The notes under the pieces: generated by a model
Database searches by the model: none
The model's input: the letters and a program-made list of their open reading frames with translations, nothing else
What the model was told of the DNA's origin: nothing
NCBI GenBank assembly: GCA_965200435.1
Contig: OZ241337.1
Location: 620,001-684,000 of the forward strand
Source of the DNA: Bin75 sp965200435
Lineage (GTDB): Bacteria > Nitrospirota > Nitrospiria > Nitrospirales > UBA8639
Length of the DNA: 64,000 nt
Direction of reading: 5' to 3'
In this document: positions 9,585 to 19,034 of the stretch, one piece after another
Position numbering within the stretch: the first letter of the stretch is position 1
Layout of the letters: every line of letters begins with the position of its first letter
Translations under genes and position numbers: made by a program

Positions 9585-12212
9585 ATGGGCCGATCAGAAC
9601 AGAAACCGCTACTGAAACAATATTGGGACATCAAACGACACTACCCGGAGACGATCGTTTTTTTTCGCGTGGGTGACTTCTATGAAATGTTCTACGAGGA
9701 CGCGAAAGAAGCCTCCGCGTTGCTCAATATCGCGCTGACGACCAGGGACAAGAACAGCCCCAACCCCATTCCCCTCTGTGGGGTGCCCTATCACGCGGCC
9801 ACAAGCTATCTTGCCAAGTTGCTTAAAGTCGGAAAAACCGTCGCCCTCTGCGAGCAGGTCGAAGACCCCAAATTGACTAAAGGATTGGTCAAACGAGAGG
9901 TCGTCCGACTCTACACCCCCGGCACGCTATTCGACGATGAATTACTGGATGCCAAAACGGCCAACTTTCTGGCAGCCTTATCCGTTCAACCCGATCCGGC
10001 CCATTCGCGTTGTGACTTTGGGCTCGCCTCGATCGATCTATCAACCGGTCAATTTCTCATTGCGGAATTTGCCAACCAGGATTCGATGCTGGATGAACTC
10101 ATCCGCCTCGGTCCTCAAGAAGTTATTATCCCGGTCAACGCCGAGCTCGGCAAAGTCCTGGAACCCCTGCGGCTACCTCGTGTCACGGAACAGCCTTCTG
10201 CCTATTTCGAATTGAATTCTTCCCAGGATAGGCTCCGGGCTCATTTCGAAGTGGACCAGGTGGACAGACTGGGGCTCTCTGTCGAAGGGCCCGGTGTCCA
10301 AGCTGCTGGCTGCATTCTGCGTTATCTCAAGCATACCCAACCGACCTGGAAACACCACCACATCCAAAGGCCTGAACTGCTTGAACCGACTCGGGAGATG
10401 CATCTGGACGCCATGACCATGCGTAACATGGAACTGGTCCAAGCCTTGCATCCTGACCAACAACACGCCACCCTGTTGTCGGTTCTCGATCACACGGTCA
10501 CGGCGATGGGCAGCCGGCTTCTTCGTCAATGGATCGTACGGCCCCTGATTGACAGCGAATCCATCCAACGCCGGCTCAATGCGGTGTCCATTTTCATGGA
10601 TAACCTGAAGCTTCGCCTGCACGTTCGTTCGCACTTACAAGACCTGGATGACCTCGAACGGTTGGGCAGCCGCGTGGTGATCGGAACGGCAACCCCACGA
10701 GATGTTTTTCGTTTAAAAGAATCCCTGACCCTGCTCCCACAGCTTTTTCTGCTCTTCGACGGCATGAGCGATCCTCTTCTCAACTCCATCTTGCAACGGT
10801 GGGATTCCCTGTCGGATATCACCACGCTTATCGAGGACTCCATCGTTCCCAATGCCCCGGCTTCCCTGAAAGAAGGACCGATCTTTCGAGACGGCGTCGA
10901 CCCCGCCATCGACGAATTGCGACACGCGACCCGCAACGGCATACAATGGTTGACCGATCTGGAACAACGCGAACGGGGGCAGAGCGGAATCGATTCGCTC
11001 CGGATCAAATATAACCAGATTTTTGGATACTATTTCGAAGTCACGAAAGCCAATTTGTCTCGTGTGCCGGAGCATTTCCGACGAAAACAAACGCTGGTCA
11101 ACGCCGAACGGTATACAACCGAAGACCTTGAGCGAATTGAAGCCCAATTGTTCGGGACCAACGAGAAGTTGCGACGCGCCGAACAAGAGCGTTTTCAGGC
11201 AATGCTGCAACAGATATCCGGCCAGGTTTTCCGAATTCAAAAAATGGCCAGGCACGTAGCCCTGCTCGATGCACTCTCGAATTTTGCGGAGGTAGCTTCC
11301 AAAAACCGCTACGTCAAACCGGACGTACATGATGGGGGTATCATCTGCATACAAAACGGACGCCATCCTGTGGTGGAACAATTCGACCTGCCAGAAGGAT
11401 TCATCCCCAACGACTCCTACATGGACTTCGACGCCCATCGATTACTGTTGCTGACCGGCCCGAATATGGCAGGGAAAAGCACGTTTTTGCGGCAAACCGG
11501 GCTGATCGTGCTCATGGCCCACATAGGCTCTTTTGTTCCGGCGTCCGAAGCGAAAATCGGGGTCATCGACCGAATGTTTACCCGTGTTGGCGCCTCCGAT
11601 AATCTGGCTCTGGGATTGAGCACCTTTATGGTGGAAATGTTGGAAACCGCCAAGATTTTGCGTGGGGCCACATCGCGCAGTCTAATCCTTCTCGATGAAA
11701 TCGGACGGGGAACCAGCACGTACGATGGCCTAAGCCTGGCTTGGGCAATCGCCGAACACATTCAAGACAGGCGGATACTCGGAGCAAGAACCCTCTTTGC
11801 CACTCACTATCATGAAATGACGGATCTCGACAAATTCCGGGAAGGAATTCAAAACCTCACTGTCGCGGTGAAAGAGGAAAAAGATCAGGTCATTTTTTTA
11901 AGAAAAATCAAACAGGGGAAAGCCGCTCGCAGCTATGGAATCCACGTGGGACAACTCGCCGGGTTGCCCGCCTCCATCATTGTGCGAGCGGAAGAAGTGT
12001 TGGCTCAACTGGAACAGGAGGTGTCTCCAGAGGTGTCTCCGAATGGCACGAGTACCGCAATTCATCAGGATGATCCGGAACGCGCGGATTCCTCATCACC
12101 TCAACCCCATCCTCTGATCGAAGAAATCAAACAATTGGATCTGTTCTCCATGACCCCGCTTGAGGCGTTAACCCGGTTGGCGGATATTCAAAAACGTCTT
12201 GATACCGAATAA
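9585..12212 (+). CDS. mutS: DNA mismatch repair protein MutS
   Basis: Recognises mismatches and small loops and recruits MutL. 875 residues. The N-terminal mismatch-binding domain has VFFRVGDFYEMFYEDA, containing the F-x-E wedge; the connector, lever and clamp domains follow; the ATPase has Walker A GPNMAGKSTFLRQ near residue 625 and Walker B plus signature LILLDEIGRGTSTYDG. I chose the ATG 10 nt after an AAGG, giving the standard N-terminus; the open frame continues upstream inside tsaE. Last gene of the pdxJ operon, ending at a strong bidirectional terminator. MutS1 type. Confidence 0.97.
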   Translation: MGRSEQKPLLKQYWDIKRHYPETIVFFRVGDFYEMFYEDAKEASALLNIALTTRDKNSPNPIPLCGVPYHAATSYLAKLLKVGKTVALCEQVEDPKLTKGLVKREVVRLYTPGTLFDDELLDAKTANFLAALSVQPDPAHSRCDFGLASIDLSTGQFLIAEFANQDSMLDELIRLGPQEVIIPVNAELGKVLEPLRLPRVTEQPSAYFELNSSQDRLRAHFEVDQVDRLGLSVEGPGVQAAGCILRYLKHTQPTWKHHHIQRPELLEPTREMHLDAMTMRNMELVQALHPDQQHATLLSVLDHTVTAMGSRLLRQWIVRPLIDSESIQRRLNAVSIFMDNLKLRLHVRSHLQDLDDLERLGSRVVIGTATPRDVFRLKESLTLLPQLFLLFDGMSDPLLNSILQRWDSLSDITTLIEDSIVPNAPASLKEGPIFRDGVDPAIDELRHATRNGIQWLTDLEQRERGQSGIDSLRIKYNQIFGYYFEVTKANLSRVPEHFRRKQTLVNAERYTTEDLERIEAQLFGTNEKLRRAEQERFQAMLQQISGQVFRIQKMARHVALLDALSNFAEVASKNRYVKPDVHDGGIICIQNGRHPVVEQFDLPEGFIPNDSYMDFDAHRLLLLTGPNMAGKSTFLRQTGLIVLMAHIGSFVPASEAKIGVIDRMFTRVGASDNLALGLSTFMVEMLETAKILRGATSRSLILLDEIGRGTSTYDGLSLAWAIAEHIQDRRILGARTLFATHYHEMTDLDKFREGIQNLTVAVKEEKDQVIFLRKIKQGKAARSYGIHVGQLAGLPASIIVRAEEVLAQLEQEVSPEVSPNGTSTAIHQDDPERADSSSPQPHPLIEEIKQLDLFSMTPLEALTRLADIQKRLDTE

Positions 12213-12244
12213 AAAAAAGGGCAGGACCTTTTCGGTCCTGCCCT
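12210..12244. terminator. Bidirectional intrinsic terminator
   Basis: A perfect 11-bp inverted repeat (AGGGCAGGACC, 5-nt loop, GGTCCTGCCCT) with an A8 run on the left flank. The minus strand therefore reads hairpin then T8, ideal for the secreted-protein gene ending at 12271; mutS gets the same hairpin with a weaker T tract (TCAGCTTTT). It separates two convergent units. Confidence 0.85.
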
Positions 12245-12270
12245 TCAGCTTTTACCGGCAGAAGCCTTGT

Positions 12271-12924
12271 TTATTGCAACGACTTCCCGAATTTTCCTTC
12301 CGCCGTACCCTTGGACTTATGAGGATTTTGGTTGGAGTTGGGAATAAATCCGGAGATCGGTCCTACGCCAGGAATCATCACGTCGTATTGCATCTTTTTG
12401 TTCTGCGCCCAACTGTTGTTGTCAATGGAATCCGCGACACTGATGGCACGCAGGCTATGAATGCTTCGCGGTTTGTCAGGGGTACCGGCCACCTCGGGAA
12501 TCTCTTTGAGCGACGACACAACCCGATGATTTTGTTCGGTTTCCTGAACCACCATTTCGACCAAAGTATACTTGGAAGCCTCGGTCCCGCTCATCACAGC
12601 TTGGCTGTGCGAGCCTTTGCCCAAATCCACAAGTTTTTTCCACACGGCATCATCCGCCGCGTAGACTTTGACATTCTTGCCAGGGAAATATTTCTGCCAA
12701 TAGTACCCGCTTTCGGCATTGCCCCCAAACACCGCGATGTTCACCCAAGCGGCTTTATCGTAGGGATCGACAACCGCTATCCGGCCATGCAGGGTGGTCG
12801 GTTTGCTGAGATCTCCCCACTCAAACCGTTCTTGGAATGCTTCAATGGCAAGCGCACTGGAGGCCATGCAACCCACCACGATCAAGGCAGTTAAAACGGC
12901 TAACCCTGATTTCCCAATTTTCAT
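12271..12924 (-). CDS. Secreted or lipid-anchored protein of unknown function
   Basis: 217 residues. I do not recognise the family. The N-terminus MKIGKSGLAVLTALIVVGCMASSALA is an export signal; VVGC fits a lipobox, but an ALA cleavage site also exists, so lipoprotein versus soluble periplasmic protein is open. The body is mixed polar/hydrophobic with no repeats or Cys pairs, and includes GRIAVVDPYDKAAWVNIAVF and a VVSSLKEIPEVAG segment. A good ribosome binding site (GAGGAGGAAGG) precedes the ATG. It follows another small exported protein by 76 nt and is probably cotranscribed with it, ending at a terminator. Confidence 0.75.
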   Translation of the reverse strand: MKIGKSGLAVLTALIVVGCMASSALAIEAFQERFEWGDLSKPTTLHGRIAVVDPYDKAAWVNIAVFGGNAESGYYWQKYFPGKNVKVYAADDAVWKKLVDLGKGSHSQAVMSGTEASKYTLVEMVVQETEQNHRVVSSLKEIPEVAGTPDKPRSIHSLRAISVADSIDNNSWAQNKKMQYDVMIPGVGPISGFIPNSNQNPHKSKGTAEGKFGKSLQ

Positions 12925-13000
12925 GATTCCTTCCTCCTCAATTAAGCGCTAAAAATAAAAAGTCTTAAAATTGAATAAATCCATTTTCTCCATTGTCAGA

Positions 13001-13549
13001 TTACTCGCCAGCGAGGACTTTGAATCCCGTGACGGTGTTGCCATCGAGTTGCACTTCCATGGCCACCAGATTTTGCGACGCGTCGGTCAACTGCTTCATC
13101 AACGCCGAATCTTTTACGCGCAGCCGAACCGTCGTTTGCGGATTGTACCATCCCGCATAGGGATTGTTACGTTCCTCACCACCTTGATACCCCCACGCAC
13201 AGCAGACGAACAACGGATCAGGAATAGCTGCGTCCCGGTCATCGGAAGCACGTCCCAGAGGGTCGCCGGTTTCACCTGGATTGCTGGTGTTCCAATATTG
13301 AATGCCAAAGAGAATCTCACCAGCCGGGTTGTCCGCCCAATGGGCATACACGCGACCCTTCAAACTTGCGGGTGCGCTCCCAAGGAGTTTCATGTCTCCA
13401 ATACTGGCGACTTCATTTGGATCACCACTACATTTCTTGTTGCTGGAACAGGGGCCCTTCTGGGCATCTGCCAGACCGATGAATCCAACCAGCATCAGAC
13501 CTGCAGCCAACAATCCCACAACGCCCCCACGGAAAAATAACTTCTTCAT
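13001..13549 (-). CDS. Small secreted protein of unknown function
   Basis: 182 residues. Sec signal peptide at the start (MKKLFFRGG, a hydrophobic run, then GLADA|QK). The mature part has two early cysteines (GPCSSNKKCSG) and an adjacent pair (FVCCAWGY), so disulfides or a metal are possible. Internal SLKGRVYAHWADNPAG and TTVRLRVKDS look beta-rich. No family recognised. AGGAGG precedes the chosen ATG; an in-frame GTG lies 15 nt upstream. Transcribed from a near-consensus promoter about 170 nt upstream, and followed by a second exported protein, so the two may act together. Confidence 0.75.
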   Translation of the reverse strand: MKKLFFRGGVVGLLAAGLMLVGFIGLADAQKGPCSSNKKCSGDPNEVASIGDMKLLGSAPASLKGRVYAHWADNPAGEILFGIQYWNTSNPGETGDPLGRASDDRDAAIPDPLFVCCAWGYQGGEERNNPYAGWYNPQTTVRLRVKDSALMKQLTDASQNLVAMEVQLDGNTVTGFKVLAGE

Positions 13550-13717
13550 TTCCCCCTCCTTCACTTAGGATGAGATAATAAAAATAACGACTCGTACCTT
13601 TTAACCAAAAAATTTTCCAATTGCAACGAAAAAGCGTACTTCCTTTTTTCTACACAACTTCACCACGAGAAGCCCCATTCGGCCTACCCGCTTTCACCCT
13701 TTTGATTAGAGTGGCCC

Positions 13718-13746
13718 ATGCTACTCATCCCGTTGCAAGTTGTCAA
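13718..13746 (-). promoter_or_regulatory. Strong sigma70-type promoter of the secreted-protein pair
   Basis: Minus strand TTGACA, 17-nt spacer, TAGCAT. It leaves a leader of about 160 nt before the ATG at 13549. The leader is AT-rich; I saw no riboswitch architecture I could name. Confidence 0.65.
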
Positions 13747-13776
13747 GAGTCTTTCCAAGGAAAATTTTCCGCATTT

Positions 13777-15054
13777 TCAGGATTGCGCCAAAATTTTGCC
13801 TTGAAAGGCTTCCGGCTTCACGGGGCCTAACGCCGTCACGGACATAGAGCCAAAATCCAAGAGTTCCCAGCACATTTCTTGAACGTCCCGCACGGAAACG
13901 CGATCGATTTCAGACAAGAGTTCCCGGAAGGACACGTACCGCCCCTGTGCAAGTTCGTCTTTGGCCAACTTGTTCATTCGCCCATAGGTCCCTTCCAAGC
14001 CCAGCATCAAGGCCCCTTTCAATTGGTTCTTGGTGCGCTCCAATTCTTGATGACCGGGTCCGCGTTTCTGTAACTTTTTAATTTCCCGACACACGACGTC
14101 CACCACCGATGGAGCCTCTTTGGCCCCGCTCGCAGCATACATGGTCAACACCCCTCCATCCGAAAAACTCGACAATTGGGAATAAATCGTATAGGCCAGA
14201 CCGCGCTTCTCCCGAATTTCCTGAAAGAGCCGGGAACTCATCCCGCCCGCGAGCAGGCCATTCAACGTATGGGCCGCGTATCGGGCCGGATGCGCCACGG
14301 GCAGCCCCTTAAGTCCCAGACAGAGATGGACCTGCTCCAACCGCTTGTGATGCACCATGAGCCCTCCACGAACGCGCGGTGGCTTCTGCCGTTGCGCTCC
14401 ATTACCGGCACTCCCAACGGAGGTCCATTTTCCGAAAGCTGCATTGAACAAGGCCTCGACCTTCTTCACCTCGAAATTCCCCGCGACCGCAATCACGGTT
14501 TTCTCCGGACGATACTGTTGATCCAGATAGTGAAAAAGATCTCGTCGTTGAATGCGTTTCATGGTGGCCCGATCGCCCAGGATCGATCTCCCCAGCGGAT
14601 GCCCCCGTAATACCTGCTTGGCATGCAGTTCCTGCACGAAATCTTCGGGGTCGTCTCGAACCGTTCGGATCTCCTCCAACACAACCTGTTTTTCCCGTTC
14701 GATTTCTTTGCGATCAAAACGGGAGTGATAAAAGACGTCGGCTAACAGGTCGATGGCCTGCCCGATCTGCTGATCCAACACTTTGATGTACAGGGTGGTC
14801 GTTTCATGCATGGTGAAGGCATTCATCTCTCCGCCCAGGCTGTCGATTTCGTGAGAAATTTGTGTCGCGGATCGACGGCGAGTGCCCTTGAACATCATAT
14901 GTTCAAGGAAGTGGGAGAAACCTTTTTGCCGGGGCCCTTCATCCCTGGTACCGACGTTTTCCCAGACGCTCAGGGCAACGGACTTCAGGGACGGCATCCG
15001 TTCCATCACCAGGCGAACCCCGTTATCAAGGACGATTTTGCGCGTCCAAGTCAT
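13777..15054 (-). CDS. M16 family zinc peptidase
   Basis: 425 residues, single-chain processing-peptidase-like protein. The inverted zinc motif HFLEH is at 48-52 with the downstream glutamate in EREKQVVLEEI near 128, so the active site looks intact; the second M16 domain carries the usual inactive-half motif GGMSSRLFQEIREKRGLAYTI. No signal peptide, so probably cytoplasmic. The ATG chosen has GGAGAAGG ahead; an in-frame GTG 12 nt upstream is possible. It follows pnp by 81 nt on the same strand; a pnp-M16 pairing is known in other bacteria (B. subtilis mlpA/ymxG), function unclear. Confidence 0.9.
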   Translation of the reverse strand: MTWTRKIVLDNGVRLVMERMPSLKSVALSVWENVGTRDEGPRQKGFSHFLEHMMFKGTRRRSATQISHEIDSLGGEMNAFTMHETTTLYIKVLDQQIGQAIDLLADVFYHSRFDRKEIEREKQVVLEEIRTVRDDPEDFVQELHAKQVLRGHPLGRSILGDRATMKRIQRRDLFHYLDQQYRPEKTVIAVAGNFEVKKVEALFNAAFGKWTSVGSAGNGAQRQKPPRVRGGLMVHHKRLEQVHLCLGLKGLPVAHPARYAAHTLNGLLAGGMSSRLFQEIREKRGLAYTIYSQLSSFSDGGVLTMYAASGAKEAPSVVDVVCREIKKLQKRGPGHQELERTKNQLKGALMLGLEGTYGRMNKLAKDELAQGRYVSFRELLSEIDRVSVRDVQEMCWELLDFGSMSVTALGPVKPEAFQGKILAQS

Positions 15055-15135
15055 GGCCTTCTCCACCCAAGATTGGAGTCATGACGAATAGCCGGCCGTG
15101 ACATCCGTTGCAGGCCGGTCAAACAGGCCCTCCTG

Positions 15136-17238
15136 CTAGGAAGCGGCAGGAGGCGGTTGCGAGTCCGCCAACGCCTCTTTGCGGCTTAAACGAATTTTGC
15201 CCTGTTTGTCGATTTCCAGGACTTTGACCAAGACTTGTTCCCCTTCCGCAAGTTCGTCGGCCACGGATTTGACTCGATGCTCGGCTAATTGTGAAATATG
15301 GACCAAGCCATCGACGTTGGGTAAAATTTCGACGAAGGCGCCAAAATCGACGATTTTCCTGACGGTCCCCAAATAGGTCTTTCCCACGGTCGCTTCTTCC
15401 GTCAACCGGTTGATTATATCGATCGCCTGTTGAGCCGATGCTTCGTCCACCGACGCAATGGTCACCAGGCCCGAATCGTCCACGTTGACCTTGACGCCGC
15501 ATTCCGCAATGATGCCGCGAATGACCTTCCCGCCCGGTCCGATGACGTCCCGAATCTTGTCGGGTTTGATCTGAATCGTAAAAATGCGAGGCGCATGGGG
15601 TGCCAGGGACGCCCGAGGGGAGGAGAGTGATTCCTGCATTTTCTCCAAAATATGGAGTCGTCCGGTCCGGGCTTGTTCGAGTGCCTGTCGCATCAAATCA
15701 ATTGTGATCCCTTCGATTTTGATATCCATCTGGAGCGCGGTGACGCCCATTCGCGTCCCCGTTACTTTAAAGTCCATGTCTCCCAGGTGATCTTCGAGTC
15801 CGAGAATATCCGACAAAATCAGGACCCGGTCGCCGTCTTTGATCAGTCCCATGGCAATACCCGCCACCGGCTCCTTAATGGGTACGCCGGCATCCATCAT
15901 GGCCAAGGTGCCCCCGCACACCGTGGCCATGGAGGAGGAGCCATTGGATTCCAAAATGTCCGAGACAATGCGAATGGTATAGGGAAAGGCCTCCCTGTCC
16001 GGCAGCACAGACTGCAACGCACGCTCCGCCAGTTTCCCGTGCCCGACTTCGCGTCGACCTGGAGACCGCAAAGGCCGGACTTCCCCTACGCTGAACGGCG
16101 GGAAATTATAGTGGAGCATAAAGTTGCGGAAATATTCCCCTTCAAGCGCATCGATGCGTTGCTCATCGTCCGAGGTCCCTAGCGTGACCACGGCTAGGCT
16201 TTGGGTTTCCCCTCTCGTGAACAGGGCGGAGCCATGTGTGCGCGGCAACAGCCCCGTTTCGCACGAAATGAGCCGGACATCCGAAGGCCCACGACCATCC
16301 GCTCGGACGTGCTTTTCTAGAATCATCTCGCGGACTTCATGATATTCTACCTCATGATAGACCTCTTTGACCTGCCGACAGCGCACAGGATCCTCTTCGC
16401 CCAGTTTCTCGACCGCTTGGACCAGGACTTGATCCAAGCGCTCTTGCCGGTCGGTTTTATTGGCGATGAGCACGGCTTCTCGAATCGGGCCGGACACCAA
16501 TTCGCGTATCTGCCGTTCCAGTGCCTCGTCGACCGGTTCAACCGGCACCACGCGCTTGGTCCGTCCCACCGCCGCTTGCAACTCGACGATTTTCGAAACG
16601 ATCTTCTTGATTTCCGAATGGGCCAACGCCAACGCATCCAGGAACACGGCCTCGGACAGCCCGTTCGCTCCGGCTTCCACCATCAGGATCGCGTCCTCGG
16701 TGCCGGCGACGACCAAATCGAGTTCGCTGTTCTGGAGTTCCTGCATGCTGGGGTTGACCACGAACCGGCCGTTCACGCGTCCGATTTTGACGCCGGCTAA
16801 CGGACCGCCAAAGGGAATATCCGAGATCGCGAGCGCGGCGGAGGCAGCGGTGATCCCAACCACTTCCGAAGTCATCGACTGATCCACTGAGAGCACCGAC
16901 GCGATGACTTGTGTCTCGTAATAAAATCGCTCCGGGATCAAGGGGCGAATCGGGCGGTCAATGAGCCGGCTCGTCAAGGTTTCTTTTTCCGACGGAGCCC
17001 CTTCCCGCTTGAAATACCCCCCTGGAATTTTCCCGGCCGAATAGGCCTTTTCCTGATAATTCACCGTGAGCGGCAAAAAATCCGTATCCGGCTTCAAGGT
17101 CTTGGACGCCACCGCCGTCGCCAGGACCACGGTATTCCCATAGGAGGCCAACACGGCCCCATCGGCCAGCTTGGCCATCCGACCCGTCTCCAACCGCATT
17201 GTACGTCCCGCTATCTCCACTTCAACTGCTTTCACCAT
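15136..17238 (-). CDS. pnp: Polynucleotide phosphorylase
   Basis: 3'-5' phosphorolytic exoribonuclease of the degradosome, also able to add tails. 700 residues, standard. Two RNase PH domains separated by an all-alpha linker, then a KH domain (PDKIRDVIGPGGKVIRGI) and an S1 domain (TVRKIVDFGAFVEILPNVDG...LVHIS) at the C-terminus. The second RNase PH core has the phosphate-site region around GTSDDEQRIDALEGEYFRNF. Directly downstream of rpsO, the classical rpsO-pnp arrangement, here with a 43-nt gap. Confidence 0.97.
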   Translation of the reverse strand: MVKAVEVEIAGRTMRLETGRMAKLADGAVLASYGNTVVLATAVASKTLKPDTDFLPLTVNYQEKAYSAGKIPGGYFKREGAPSEKETLTSRLIDRPIRPLIPERFYYETQVIASVLSVDQSMTSEVVGITAASAALAISDIPFGGPLAGVKIGRVNGRFVVNPSMQELQNSELDLVVAGTEDAILMVEAGANGLSEAVFLDALALAHSEIKKIVSKIVELQAAVGRTKRVVPVEPVDEALERQIRELVSGPIREAVLIANKTDRQERLDQVLVQAVEKLGEEDPVRCRQVKEVYHEVEYHEVREMILEKHVRADGRGPSDVRLISCETGLLPRTHGSALFTRGETQSLAVVTLGTSDDEQRIDALEGEYFRNFMLHYNFPPFSVGEVRPLRSPGRREVGHGKLAERALQSVLPDREAFPYTIRIVSDILESNGSSSMATVCGGTLAMMDAGVPIKEPVAGIAMGLIKDGDRVLILSDILGLEDHLGDMDFKVTGTRMGVTALQMDIKIEGITIDLMRQALEQARTGRLHILEKMQESLSSPRASLAPHAPRIFTIQIKPDKIRDVIGPGGKVIRGIIAECGVKVNVDDSGLVTIASVDEASAQQAIDIINRLTEEATVGKTYLGTVRKIVDFGAFVEILPNVDGLVHISQLAEHRVKSVADELAEGEQVLVKVLEIDKQGKIRLSRKEALADSQPPPAAS

Positions 17239-17281
17239 GTACTTCTCTCCTTCTTATCTTCGTGACAACCCGCGTGGGGTG

Positions 17282-17551
17282 CTATTTCCGCAGCCCTAAC
17301 TTGCCAAGCAGGGCGCGGTAGCGTCCGATGTCTTTTCGATGCAAATAATCCAACAATCGCCGGCGAAGGCTCACCATTTTCAACAACCCGTGTCGCGAAT
17401 GATGATCTTTTTTATGCGTGCGCAAATGGTCGGTTAAATAATTGATGCGGTTCGTCAACAAGGCAACCTGCACCTCTGATGAACCCGTATCCCGTTCATG
17501 CGCCCGATGTCGCTGCACGATGTCCGATTTCGCTTCCTTGACCACTGCCAT
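17282..17551 (-). CDS. rpsO: Ribosomal protein S15
   Basis: 89 residues, exactly the usual length. The 16S-binding core HERDTGSSEVQVALLTNRI and HKKDHHSRHGLLKMVSLRRR is canonical. An in-frame upstream start would add seven residues, but AAGGAG precedes the chosen ATG by a normal distance. Lies between truB and pnp. In many bacteria S15 represses its own translation; I did not identify the leader structure here. Confidence 0.97.
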   Translation of the reverse strand: MAVVKEAKSDIVQRHRAHERDTGSSEVQVALLTNRINYLTDHLRTHKKDHHSRHGLLKMVSLRRRLLDYLHRKDIGRYRALLGKLGLRK

Positions 17552-17625
17552 ACCAGCCTCCTTCTTCCTCATTTCGTGACAGTTTTTTTATGTATGTTTC
17601 ATGGAAAGACGTGAACTTGTCTGGC

Positions 17626-18603
17626 TCAAGACGGCTCTCCAAAAACCTTGACCATCTTTAATTGCTGTCCCGGCACATCCGCGGAGGAAAGAATCCATTT
17701 GCCAACGGCCAAGAATCGCCCCAGGTCATCTTTCACCCGGACCAACGTGTCGGTGAGGTTCTCCCGGGCATCCTCCGGCCACACGGCGGTGTCCGAAACG
17801 GGTGCGCCATTCAACACCTTTCCCACTACGGCGGGATCCACGACCACCGCCGGAAAATGGGCCAAGGCCTCATCGAGATTCAGAAAAGCCCCCGGGCGCT
17901 CGAACGGGTCGTTGCCACGTCCCACGTCACCAAGCGGCCACGCCCGATCGAGGTGGAGCGGCCCTACTCGAATGCGGGTTAACCGGCTCAGATGTCCTCC
18001 CACGCCCAAGACCTGGCCGATATCCGCACAGAGTGTGCGAATGTACGTCCCCTTCGAACAGCGAACCCACAGCATGACGGAGGGCAGGGCCATCGCCTTG
18101 ACCTCAATCCGATCTATGGTAATAGGGCGCGCCTGACGGTCAAGGATTTTACCGGCCCGAGCTGCTTTGTACAGCGGTTGCCCTCTCACTTTGACCGCCG
18201 AATACATGGGCGGTACTTGCCATTGTTCACCTTGAAATTGCGCAACTGCCGCGTGAACGGTCTCGGGACGAAGTCCTTGGACGGAGCAGTCCCGCACGAT
18301 GGCGCCCGTGGCGTCCTGGGTCGTGGTCTCTTGGCCCAGACGCAAGACAGCCTCATAGCCCTTATCCCAATGCAGTAAAAATTCCGAAAGCCTTGTGCCT
18401 TTCCCCAGCAAGACGGGAAGCACGCCGGTGGCTTCAGGGTCCAGAGTCCCGGCATGGCCCACTTTACGAACTTGAAGAAGACGACGGACTTTGGCCACGA
18501 TGTCGTGCGACGTCCACCCGGCAGGCTTCGAGACGTTCAGCACGCCGTCCGAAGAAACCTGAGTGACGGGACGAGATGGGATCCCACCAAGCAGCTCAGT
18601 CAT
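17626..18603 (-). CDS. truB: tRNA pseudouridine-55 synthase TruB
   Basis: Makes pseudouridine 55 in the T arm of tRNAs. 325 residues. GVLNVSKPAGWTSHDIV at about 20-36 and VGHAGTLDPEATGVLPV with the catalytic aspartate at residue 55 are diagnostic; a C-terminal PUA-like domain follows. Its start overlaps the rbfA stop by 8 nt, indicating coupled translation in the rimP operon. Confidence 0.95.
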   Translation of the reverse strand: MTELLGGIPSRPVTQVSSDGVLNVSKPAGWTSHDIVAKVRRLLQVRKVGHAGTLDPEATGVLPVLLGKGTRLSEFLLHWDKGYEAVLRLGQETTTQDATGAIVRDCSVQGLRPETVHAAVAQFQGEQWQVPPMYSAVKVRGQPLYKAARAGKILDRQARPITIDRIEVKAMALPSVMLWVRCSKGTYIRTLCADIGQVLGVGGHLSRLTRIRVGPLHLDRAWPLGDVGRGNDPFERPGAFLNLDEALAHFPAVVVDPAVVGKVLNGAPVSDTAVWPEDARENLTDTLVRVKDDLGRFLAVGKWILSSADVPGQQLKMVKVFGEPS

Positions 18604-19012
18604 CAGGCCTGCCCCTCATCCCCGGATTCGCTCCAACCGCTGCCTCGCGCCCAGGCTCATCACCGGGGAGCACGGCATCAAGGATCCGGTCGATCTGTGT
18701 CGCTCGTGAGTGACTCGAGTCAAACCAGAAGGCCACCTCCGGCGTATAGCGCAACTCCAAGCGCCGGCCCAATTCCAACCGAACGAACCCGGAAACATTT
18801 TTGAGAACCTTCTCGACGTCTTTCTCCTCGACTTGGCTCCCCAACAAGGACACGTAGACACGGGCTTTCCGCAGATCATTATTCAACTCCACGCCGGTGA
18901 CCGTCACGTACCGGAGCCGGGGATCCTTGCATTTTCTGGCAAGAATATCCGCGACCTCCATTCTGATTTGATCAGCCACCCTGACTGATCGTTTATACGC
19001 CGGCTTCGACAC
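18596..19012 (-). CDS. rbfA: Ribosome-binding factor A
   Basis: Binds the 30S subunit late in maturation near helix 1 of 16S rRNA. About 138 residues with the type II KH-like fold: RVADQIRMEVADILARKCKD, DPRLRYVTVTGVELNNDL and KARVYVSLLG match the family. Start is uncertain: I chose a GTG giving MSKPAYKRSV, which fits family N-termini; a TTG 36 nt and a GTG 21 nt further upstream are in frame, overlapping or abutting the DUF503 gene. The last 8 nt overlap truB. Confidence 0.9.
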   Translation of the reverse strand: MSKPAYKRSVRVADQIRMEVADILARKCKDPRLRYVTVTGVELNNDLRKARVYVSLLGSQVEEKDVEKVLKNVSGFVRLELGRRLELRYTPEVAFWFDSSHSRATQIDRILDAVLPGDEPGREAAVGANPGMRGRPDD

Positions 19013-19034
19013 GACACTCGCGCTTCTTCCCACT

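Noticed and set aside
12199..12894. 231-codon plus-strand frame over the secreted-protein gene
   Set aside because: It begins inside the mutS end and passes through the terminator hairpin; the minus-strand gene has a signal peptide and a ribosome binding site.
13621..13830. Small plus-strand frame upstream of the secreted-protein pair
   Set aside because: Spans the minus-strand promoter and overlaps the M16 peptidase end; no ribosome binding site or similarity.
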